A stretch of DNA of 5,584 bases from Thermoplasmata archaeon (GTDB lineage: Archaea; Thermoplasmatota; Thermoplasmata; Sysuiplasmatales; Sysuiplasmataceae), in assembly GCA_021796175.1 (NCBI GenBank), contig JAJYOM010000109.1:1-5584 (forward strand), given 5' to 3'. This document shows positions 1-4,929 of this stretch, piece by piece. The position numbers and the translations under genes are program-made. The notes below the pieces were generated by a model. The model made no database searches. It worked only from the letters and a program-made list of their open reading frames with translations, and had not been told where the DNA came from. Numbering within the stretch: position 1 is the first letter of the stretch; every line of letters starts with the position of its first letter.

Positions 1-168
1 GGGTCTGTATGAGTGAGCAGGCATCATGCGGCTCACAGCCAAAAACGTGAATGGATGAAACAAACGAATGCAGCACGCGTTCCTGAGTCCCCTTCGTATT
101 GAAATGCACTCATAAAACTCAATCAGCGCCCGTGTTTAAATTGCGCAGATACATGTATTCCGTAATAC

Positions 169-176
169 TTTATTAT
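169..176 (+). promoter_or_regulatory. TATA box of the gluconate dehydratase gene
   Basis: The box reads TTTATTAT and its centre lies about 23-24 nt before the ATG at 196. Archaeal transcription normally starts about 25 nt downstream of the TATA centre, so the transcript should begin at or next to the start codon. No Shine-Dalgarno-like sequence precedes the ATG, which agrees with a leaderless mRNA. The placement is inferred from sequence and spacing only. An AT-rich TTTAAAT at 135-141 is a weaker, more distant alternative. Confidence 0.55.
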
Positions 177-195
177 CAGCAGCCCATGTTGGTCT

Positions 196-1374
196 ATGCG
201 AATAACCGATTTCGAAATATATCAGCTGGGAAAGGAAGTCGCCAGGGGACAGACTTGGGCATCCTCGGCAATAATACTCAAGCTCACCACATCCGACGGC
301 ATCGTAGGTTACGGCGAAGCGGTGCCTACGCTCCGTGTCCAGCCGGTTGTAGCCTCTCTGAAAGAAGTCGGCAGGCTCTACAAGGGAAGGGATCCGTTCG
401 ATGTCGAGCGCAACAGATGGGACTGGTACAGAAACGACTTCTATCTGCCCGAATCATTCGAGAGCACCACCGCATTGAGTGCATTTGATATTGCATGCTG
501 GGACATAATCGGAAAGAGCCTCGGAGCGCCTATTCACAGACTCACCGGCGGGAAGTTCAGGGACAAAGTGCGCGTGTACGCCAACGGATGGTACAGCAAC
601 TGTGTTACGCCGGAGGACTGGAAGAAGAGTACAAAGCAGACGGTAAAGCGCGGATATACAGGTTTGAAATTCGACATATTCGGACCATATTTCGACTGGA
701 TAGATGAAGAGGGGATACGCATGGCCGTGGCACGACTCGAGGCGGTCAGGGACGCCGCCGGAGACAAGGTCGATCTTATGATTGAGCACCACGGACGTTT
801 CAATCCTAATTCCGCCATTAGGATAGCGAAGGCACTGGAGCCGTTCAATCCGCTGTTCGCGGAAGAGCCTGTTCATCCTGAAAACATGGAGGGACTGAAG
901 AAGTACAGGATGCACACGGACGTCAGGGTGGCACTTGGAGAGAGAGTCCTGTCGAAGCAGCATTTCATTTCGCTTGCACAGCGTCATCTGCTCGATTTCT
1001 TCCAGGCGGACATTACAAACATAGGCGGTGTGACGGAAGCAAGGAAGATGGCTGCCATTGCAGAGGGGTACGGCATCGAGATGGCGTTCCACAATGCATT
1101 CGGCCCTATCCAGAATGCAGTGACAATACAGCTCGACGCGTCAATACCGAATTTTCTCATACAGGAGTCATTTTATGATTTCTTCCCTGCCTGGAAGAGG
1201 GAACTCATAGGTGATGCGACGCCGGTGGAAAACGGGCACTTCCGGGTAAGCAACAAGCCGGGGCTCGGTGTCACAGTCAACGAGAAGCTGCTGGAATCTC
1301 TGCGCGTCGAGGGGCAGGAGTACTTCAATCCTGACGAACCTGTATGGGTCATTGGCGGTACATGGAAGAAGTGA
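196..1374 (+). CDS. gad: D-gluconate/D-galactonate dehydratase (enolase superfamily)
   Basis: This 392-aa cytoplasmic enzyme of the enolase superfamily most likely dehydrates D-gluconate (and D-galactonate) to 2-keto-3-deoxy acids, the committed step of the archaeal non-phosphorylative Entner-Doudoroff pathway. It can be followed along its whole length against my memory of the Sulfolobus gluconate dehydratase (about 395 aa), including GEAVPTLRV (40-48), DFYL..SFES (81-90), VYANGWY (127-133) and the C-terminal EPVWV.GTWK. An N-terminal capping domain (about 1-125) precedes the (beta/alpha)-barrel. Candidate Mg2+ ligands are E197, E223 or E224, and E249. Candidate catalytic histidines are H199 (in IEHHGRF) and H299 (in FHNAFG), matched by motif to DgoD-type galactonate dehydratases. 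KFD at 158-160 is the conserved strand-end motif. The ATG at 196 aligns with the family N-terminus and follows a TATA box without an SD, so translation is probably leaderless. The gene is intact and stands alone on this strand. A related sugar-acid dehydratase (xylonate, arabinonate) cannot be fully excluded. Confidence 0.9.
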   Translation: MRITDFEIYQLGKEVARGQTWASSAIILKLTTSDGIVGYGEAVPTLRVQPVVASLKEVGRLYKGRDPFDVERNRWDWYRNDFYLPESFESTTALSAFDIACWDIIGKSLGAPIHRLTGGKFRDKVRVYANGWYSNCVTPEDWKKSTKQTVKRGYTGLKFDIFGPYFDWIDEEGIRMAVARLEAVRDAAGDKVDLMIEHHGRFNPNSAIRIAKALEPFNPLFAEEPVHPENMEGLKKYRMHTDVRVALGERVLSKQHFISLAQRHLLDFFQADITNIGGVTEARKMAAIAEGYGIEMAFHNAFGPIQNAVTIQLDASIPNFLIQESFYDFFPAWKRELIGDATPVENGHFRVSNKPGLGVTVNEKLLESLRVEGQEYFNPDEPVWVIGGTWKK

Positions 1375-1386
1375 CGGCCACCGCTA

Positions 1387-2430
1387 TCAGTCGAGTCCGA
1401 TGCTGTTTATCACACCGCCGGAGTTCGCATCAAGCACTACAACGATCTTCTTCCCCTTGTGGTTGTATCTGGCAAACCAGACAGGAACATGCATCAGCTC
1501 TGGGTCTGAAACATCAGTCTGCGTGCTGATTTTCTGAACCATATGGTGCTGCTTGTGTGCCTTCATTGACTGCAGCTGGTCCACGCCGGACTTCGCGTTG
1601 TTCTTCGCAGCGTCCTCACCGACATCGCCGTTCAGTACTTTGGCAAACTTGGGCATCGAAGAAGTTGAAAACGGCACCCTCTGCTGCAGTGCAAACGCGT
1701 AATCCTGCGGCTGATACTCAGCAAGAGCCTTCATCGCAATGACGGGGAACTGGTAATTCCCGTCCAGGGAGTAAGCCCTTACTGTATTTCTTCCGCCGCC
1801 CATGCCTCCCATCGCCATGCCGCCAAACATCGTCCCTTCCATCATGCCCATGCCGAAACCCGAGTTCCTTCCACCTCCGCCAAACGCTCCGCCCATCAGG
1901 CCGAAAAGAGCGGCGGTGGTGGCTATGCTCCCGACTTCGGCAGCAGCGTCCACTGCAGTATAAGAGGTCCTGGCCGATACTGGGACGATCCAGTACGGTA
2001 CAACGCTGAGCGTCATCTCCTCATTCACAGACTCTTCCTGCAGATGCTTTCTCAACAACCCTCTGTCCATGATACTGCCCAGGAGCGAGAGTGCGCTTTC
2101 CTTCGTCCCGTATTTCAGGGGCAGCATAGTATGCTTGTCCACACCGCGCCAGCCGTCTGTCGAAAGACTGATGCTTGATCCGCAGTAATCGCATGTCACA
2201 ACCATCTCACCGAATTGCGGTTTGATTGGCGCGCCGCATCCCGGACACTTCATCTCGGTGACCTGCGGTCCCGCAATGGTTGCCGAACCGGCCGGAGATG
2301 GGGCAGCGGTGGCGGCCGGCTGGGACGGTGCGCCTGCCTGTCCTGCCTGCCCTCCCAGCTGTGCGCCGCATTTGTAACAGAATCTTGCATCGTCCGGAAG
2401 CTGTGCACCACACTTGTAACAGAACATCAT
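1387..2430 (-). CDS. Double zinc-ribbon protein with YdjG-like body, partner of the SPFH protein
   Basis: The product is 347 aa. Ribbon 1 uses C4, C7, C18 and C21 (CxxC-x10-CxxC). A Pro/Ala-rich linker follows (about 28-58), then ribbon 2 with C62, C65, C80 and C83 (x14 spacing). The region from LPLKYGTKESA (103-113) through VPYWIVP (144-150), and the C-terminal VPVWFARYNHKGKK (315-328) followed by DANSGGVI (334-341), recall the body of zinc-ribbon proteins such as Bacillus YdjG, which end in a PVW..xY..KGK motif and a PepSY-like strand pair. A Gly/Met-rich stretch (about 168-214) interrupts this body; its first part (about 168-187) is hydrophobic enough to touch a membrane, but no clear transmembrane helix is visible. 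It is the last gene of the operon and begins in frame two codons after the TGA of the SPFH gene. An SD (GAGGTG) overlaps that stop; the second ATG (2427) has the better spacing, so a start there is equally possible. Family assignment is from motif memory, and the molecular function is unknown. Confidence 0.8.
   Translation of the reverse strand: MMFCYKCGAQLPDDARFCYKCGAQLGGQAGQAGAPSQPAATAAPSPAGSATIAGPQVTEMKCPGCGAPIKPQFGEMVVTCDYCGSSISLSTDGWRGVDKHTMLPLKYGTKESALSLLGSIMDRGLLRKHLQEESVNEEMTLSVVPYWIVPVSARTSYTAVDAAAEVGSIATTAALFGLMGGAFGGGGRNSGFGMGMMEGTMFGGMAMGGMGGGRNTVRAYSLDGNYQFPVIAMKALAEYQPQDYAFALQQRVPFSTSSMPKFAKVLNGDVGEDAAKNNAKSGVDQLQSMKAHKQHHMVQKISTQTDVSDPELMHVPVWFARYNHKGKKIVVVLDANSGGVINSIGLD
2357..2424 (-). 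repeat. Tandem repeat encoding the two zinc knuckles of ribbon 1
   Basis: Two 26-bp copies (2357-2382 and 2399-2424) match at 23 of 26 positions with a 42-bp period. They encode FCYKCGAQL twice, 14 codons apart, and together supply the four cysteines of the first zinc ribbon. Two of the three differences (at copy positions 9 and 15) are silent third-position changes by the reading frame; all leave the peptide unchanged. This looks like a short internal duplication kept as a functional ribbon. Confidence 0.7.
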
Positions 2431-2432
2431 GA

Positions 2433-2438
2433 CACCTC
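2433..2438 (-). promoter_or_regulatory. Shine-Dalgarno of the zinc-ribbon gene, overlapping the upstream stop codon
   Basis: GAGGTG on the minus strand matches the archaeal consensus GGAGGTGATC. Its first two bases are the last two of the upstream TGA (2437-2439). It lies 2 nt before the first ATG (2430) and 5 nt before the second (2427), favouring the second as the start. The overlap implies translational coupling between the two genes. Confidence 0.7.
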
Positions 2439-3585
2439 AGATTGGTTTGCCGCAGTTGGGGCAGAATTTAGCCGCAGAAGTAAGCTGGAAGCCGCAGCTG
2501 CCGCACTTCGGCAGCGGAGCGCTCATTTCGGCGCCGCAATCAGGACAGAATTTCACCCCGGCGGGAACATCTTTACCGCACTTGGGGCACTTGACTGTCT
2601 GCTGCTGACTCTGCTGCGCCAGTTGAGCGCCGCAGTTAGGGCAGAAGTTTGTCGCTGTCGTTATGAGCGAGCCGCACTTCGGGCACTGCCTGGACGGCTG
2701 CATAGCGCCCATCATCTGTCCTGACATCGCATAACCCATGCCTGCGCCTGCACCGATGCCTACTCCCATCCCCGCCCCGAGTCCAGCAAATCCGGACGGA
2801 TTCTTCGATGCATCCACCATTGCCTGTCCCGCCTGGTACTGCATATAGTTCACTCCAAGGACAGACATCTCTGACCTGGTATCGATGGCTTTCTGAACCG
2901 AGTCAGGCAGATTAATCGTCAGGCCGGGTACCTTGTTTATTTCAATGCCGTACTGCTGGAAATGGTCAGGCGATGTCGCGAGCACTATCTGTTCGATGTT
3001 AGTCAGGTTTGATGCAAGATCGGTTATCTTCAGGCCCTTGTCCTTCATCTTGCCTATTGCGGAATAAAGCAGCACAACCATCTGGTCGCGCAGCCTGCTC
3101 TCGACCTGGTCCATCGTCTCTTCATTGAAAGTACCGACGAACTGATTTATGAAATTCTCAGGATTGGACACGCGCCATCTGTATTCTCCGAACACTCTCA
3201 GGCTCACCACACCAAAGAGCTGATCTGTGAACTCGTACGGTTCTGTGCTTCCAAACTTGCCGTCAAAGAATCTCTTCTGAACATAATAGACCTCAGCCTG
3301 CTGCTGGACCCCTGAAAAGAACTTCAGCAGTTTTCCGACAATGGGGGCATTGAAGTCTGTCAGGGCATACCTGGCCGGCTGGTCGAAATAAGTAAGCACC
3401 TTGCCGTCCCTGAAGAACACAGCTATCTCATCCTCCCTGACGACTATGTTGTCGTTCAGCCTTATCAGGCGCGGTACCTTCCACATAACGTTGTCCTGCT
3501 TGAACTGCGTCTCCCAGGCAATTGTTATTGAGCCTGCTACGCTGCCGCCGGAATAGGGTATTTCCTTGGATTTTCTGCCAAACAT
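2437..3585 (-). CDS. SPFH (band-7) domain protein, YdjI type, with three C-terminal zinc ribbons
   Basis: The product is 382 aa. The N-terminal part (about 30-240) matches the SPFH branch often annotated as YdjI or 'virion core protein': VPRLIRLNDNIVVRE (37-51), then IAVFFRDGKV (54-63) and RYALTDFNAPIV (72-83), with AEVYYVQKRFF (97-107) and GSTEPYEF..D before the band-7 core. A short helix and QYQAGQAM (249-256) lead to a Gly/Met-rich segment (about 265-295), followed by three ribbons of strict CxxC-x10-CxxC form: C301/304/315/318, C333/336/347/350 and C361/364/375/378. There is no N-terminal transmembrane helix or signal peptide, so the protein would be cytoplasmic or peripheral on the membrane. 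SPFH proteins oligomerise into membrane-organising scaffolds; in Bacillus, YdjI acts with PspA and zinc-ribbon partners at the membrane. It is the middle gene, starting 7 nt after the stop of the upstream gene with an SD-like GTGAT overlapping that stop. Its own stop is in frame with the next gene. Domain call is firm; the role here is inferred. Confidence 0.88.
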   Translation of the reverse strand: MFGRKSKEIPYSGGSVAGSITIAWETQFKQDNVMWKVPRLIRLNDNIVVREDEIAVFFRDGKVLTYFDQPARYALTDFNAPIVGKLLKFFSGVQQQAEVYYVQKRFFDGKFGSTEPYEFTDQLFGVVSLRVFGEYRWRVSNPENFINQFVGTFNEETMDQVESRLRDQMVVLLYSAIGKMKDKGLKITDLASNLTNIEQIVLATSPDHFQQYGIEINKVPGLTINLPDSVQKAIDTRSEMSVLGVNYMQYQAGQAMVDASKNPSGFAGLGAGMGVGIGAGAGMGYAMSGQMMGAMQPSRQCPKCGSLITTATNFCPNCGAQLAQQSQQQTVKCPKCGKDVPAGVKFCPDCGAEMSAPLPKCGSCGFQLTSAAKFCPNCGKPI

Positions 3586-3591
3586 ATCTGT

Positions 3592-3596
3592 ATCAC
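3592..3596 (-). promoter_or_regulatory. Shine-Dalgarno-like site of the SPFH gene, overlapping the upstream stop
   Basis: GTGAT on the minus strand is part of the archaeal SD consensus GGTGATC and contains the TGA stop (3593-3595) of the preceding gene. It ends 6 nt before the ATG at 3585. A second partial match, GGTG, lies just upstream within the last codons of the preceding gene. The arrangement supports this start and points to coupled translation. Confidence 0.55.
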
Positions 3597-4132
3597 GCCA
3601 CCTTGATGTTCTCCACCGCTTCCATTCTCTTCGAAAGCGTGTTTCTTATGTTGTCCACCATGCCCGAGAGCTTTGCCAGTTCAGCATTCAGGCTGTCGCC
3701 GGAAAGTGATGAGAGGCCGCTTCCATCCGCCGTGCTTTTCAGCTGATTAGCGGCCGCGATAAAAGCATAGTCATAATCATAGAGTGAATCGAGTGTCTGC
3801 TGTTTCACTCTCACTGCGGGAGAGAAACCTGAGTATCCCTGTTCGGCGTGCATGATTTCCCCCTCGAGCAATTGCATTTTTGAAAGCAGCGACGCAACAG
3901 GCTGCAGATTGCCGTAGTCTCCATTGTTCACCATATTGCTCCGCGCCTGCTTGACGAGCGATTCCGTGCCCTGTAGCACCTGGACAACCTGCCTGCGCAG
4001 AAGCTCGTCCGCCTCTCTCAGATCTTCCAGCTGTCGGTACCCCCTGAAACCGGGCACAATCAGCTGTATCTTTTTCAGCAATCCTCTGCTGTCTTCGACC
4101 TTATTGCGCAGGTCAGGCGTTTCCGGTGACAT
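3593..4132 (-). CDS. Helical/coiled-coil protein of unknown function, SPFH-associated
   Basis: The product is 179 aa from the ATG at 4132. It is almost entirely charged and amphipathic, predicted helical, with no cysteines, signal peptide or membrane helix. The most conserved-looking part is GLLKKIQLIVPGFRGYRQLE (17-36) running into DLREADELLRR; GYSGF (99-103) and LDSLYDYD (114-121) follow, then a Ser/Gly-rich hinge near 134-147 and a C-terminal helix. I recall bacterial proteins with an 'IPGYRGY..kE.RR.aD..LR' segment beside SPFH genes, but I cannot name the family. It does not carry the recognisable PspA N-terminus. It is the first gene of the operon, with the SPFH gene 7 nt downstream. Start choice: GAGGG precedes the ATG at a short distance; an in-frame GTG at 4144 would add four residues (MLRD) and is the alternative. 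A scaffold or adaptor role is only inferred from position and helicity. Confidence 0.8.
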   Translation of the reverse strand: MSPETPDLRNKVEDSRGLLKKIQLIVPGFRGYRQLEDLREADELLRRQVVQVLQGTESLVKQARSNMVNNGDYGNLQPVASLLSKMQLLEGEIMHAEQGYSGFSPAVRVKQQTLDSLYDYDYAFIAAANQLKSTADGSGLSSLSGDSLNAELAKLSGMVDNIRNTLSKRMEAVENIKVA

Positions 4133-4185
4133 GTCCCTCAACACTATTCGGCATGTTGTATTTGATTATTGATGTGCTGCGGTGC

Positions 4186-4195
4186 TAATTAATTA
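4186..4195 (-). promoter_or_regulatory. Possible TATA region of the SPFH/zinc-ribbon operon
   Basis: TAATTAATTA is a perfect 10-bp palindrome and the most AT-rich part of the 81-bp gap upstream of the operon. Transcription about 25 nt downstream would begin near 4165, leaving a leader of roughly 20-33 nt, long enough for the GAGGG before the ATG at 4132. An alternative is AATAATCAAATA (4159-4170), which would give a nearly leaderless mRNA. No terminator-like T-run follows the grpB-family stop, so read-through from that gene is also possible. Confidence 0.35.
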
Positions 4196-4225
4196 TTCTC
4201 AACCGCTACTATCGATGTACGCTCT

Positions 4226-4774
4226 TTAACTCAACTGCTCTTCGCTCCCCGTCTTTTTCCTGTACCAATTTATGGCTTCCCGTTCGGTCTCCTTGATAAA
4301 TCCGTTCTTGCCGTCCATGTATGCTTCGATGTCCCACGTGAATCTCTGTGCCAGTTCTCTCTTGATCCTGGCGTATTCATCGGCTATTGCCGGAAAAGCA
4401 CGGAGGTAATCCCTGAATGCAAGATGCCGTTCGATATTCAGGTCTCCATGCTGGAAGACGTGGATATGGACTTTGTTCGTAATGTCATCGATTTTCAGTG
4501 AAAACAACCTCCTTCCCGGAATGCCGTACTCGCCCATCGCCGTATAGCCCAGTCCTTCCATTCCGGAATTGCATTCGTCAACCGCCAGTATGTCTTTGAC
4601 GACAGGCATCATGTCAATTATCGGTTTGGCCGCCAGCCCGGGCACAGATGTACTGCCTATGTGGTGGATGCTCAGTAGTCTGTCTCCAAACACGGGCACA
4701 ATCCTTGCCTTTTCAGCTTTGAACATGGCCGGCCACTCTGAATTGTAGGGAACAACTTCCACCTTTCTCTTCAT
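4226..4774 (-). CDS. GrpB family protein (UPF0157, nucleotidyltransferase fold)
   Basis: The product is 182 aa, a usual length for this family. The hallmark HHIGSTSVPGLAAKPIIDMM lies at 37-56. It holds the GS pair (G40, S41) and acidic D54 expected of a nucleotidyltransferase-like fold. The start VEVVPYNSEWPAMFKAEK (5-22) is the typical GrpB N-terminus ('V.Y.p.Wp..F..Ek'). HIHVF (103-107), LAFRDYLR (118-125) and Y..GK..FI near 152-160 complete the family pattern. The protein should be cytoplasmic. Family members are widespread but their substrate is generally not established; some are fused to coenzyme A-biosynthesis proteins, so a nucleotide-related role is plausible but unproven. The ATG at 4774 matches the family N-terminus; it has a TATA box 36 nt upstream (centre to ATG) and no SD. 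It is divergent from nmd3 and lies 81-93 bp upstream of the SPFH operon on the same strand, so it may be weakly co-transcribed with it. Confidence 0.92.
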   Translation of the reverse strand: MKRKVEVVPYNSEWPAMFKAEKARIVPVFGDRLLSIHHIGSTSVPGLAAKPIIDMMPVVKDILAVDECNSGMEGLGYTAMGEYGIPGRRLFSLKIDDITNKVHIHVFQHGDLNIERHLAFRDYLRAFPAIADEYARIKRELAQRFTWDIEAYMDGKNGFIKETEREAINWYRKKTGSEEQLS

Positions 4775-4805
4775 ACCAACAAGAGGTTATTCTCAAGCCG
4801 TAGCC

Positions 4806-4813
4806 GATAAAAA
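4806..4813 (-). promoter_or_regulatory. TATA box (with BRE) of the GrpB-family gene
   Basis: Minus-strand TTTTTATC, preceded by GAAAAG (4815-4820) as a purine-rich BRE, is centred about 36 nt before the ATG at 4774. Transcription would start near 4784, giving a leader of about 10 nt without an SD. The element GAAAAG-sTT-TTTATC is shared with the divergent nmd3 promoter, which supports both calls. Confidence 0.55.
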
Positions 4814-4891
4814 GCTTTTCTTGCGTCGCTTATGCCGTTAAGGCCGCGTAACTTCGGCCGGACCATGAATCATGCCCTACTGCCGAAAAGG

Positions 4892-4900
4892 TTAATTTAT
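4892..4900 (+). promoter_or_regulatory. TATA box (with BRE) of nmd3
   Basis: TTAATTTAT follows GAAAAG (4885-4890), which fits a BRE. The TATA centre is about 34 nt before the ATG at 4930, so transcription would start near 4922 and leave a leader of under 10 nt. No SD is present upstream of the ATG. The layout mirrors the promoter on the opposite strand at 4806-4820. Confidence 0.6.
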
Positions 4901-4929
4901 CATGTGGAGAGTGTTACAAAGGCATTGAT

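Noticed and set aside
1..111. Short minus-strand open stretch running off the left edge (ATG ATG at 22-27, reading MMPAHSYRP), as the start of a gene divergent from gad
   Set aside because: Only nine codons lie inside the window after the ATGs, no SD or well-placed TATA box is visible, and the frame is too short to judge. Positions 1-168 otherwise show nothing I can support.
99..488. A 129-codon plus-strand open frame overlapping the start of gad
   Set aside because: It runs out of frame through the conserved N-terminal domain of gad, and the predicted peptide has no coherent fold or family motif.
454..1092. A 212-codon open frame on the minus strand inside gad
   Set aside because: It lies fully antisense to a gene that matches gluconate dehydratase along its length. 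The translation shows no recognisable domain and looks like a codon-bias shadow.
2440..2690. CRISPR-like or other DNA repeat array in the region of evenly spaced GC-rich blocks
   Set aside because: The periodicity comes from three zinc ribbons encoded in frame (CxxC-x10-CxxC); there are no conserved direct repeats with unique spacers.
2215..2724. A 169-codon plus-strand open frame spanning the boundary of the two zinc-ribbon genes
   Set aside because: It is antisense to cysteine-rich coding sequence; its Arg/Ala/Leu-rich translation is what the reverse complement of ribbon codons gives.
2437..3585. Viral origin suggested by the common 'virion core protein' label of YdjI-type proteins
   Set aside because: The label is a historical annotation for this SPFH branch. 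No phage or virus genes, integrase or attachment sites are visible in the window.
3593..4132. PspA/ESCRT-III-like protein as the identity of the first operon gene
   Set aside because: Helical content and SPFH context invite it, but the typical PspA N-terminal amphipathic helix and its conserved motifs are absent and the length is short.
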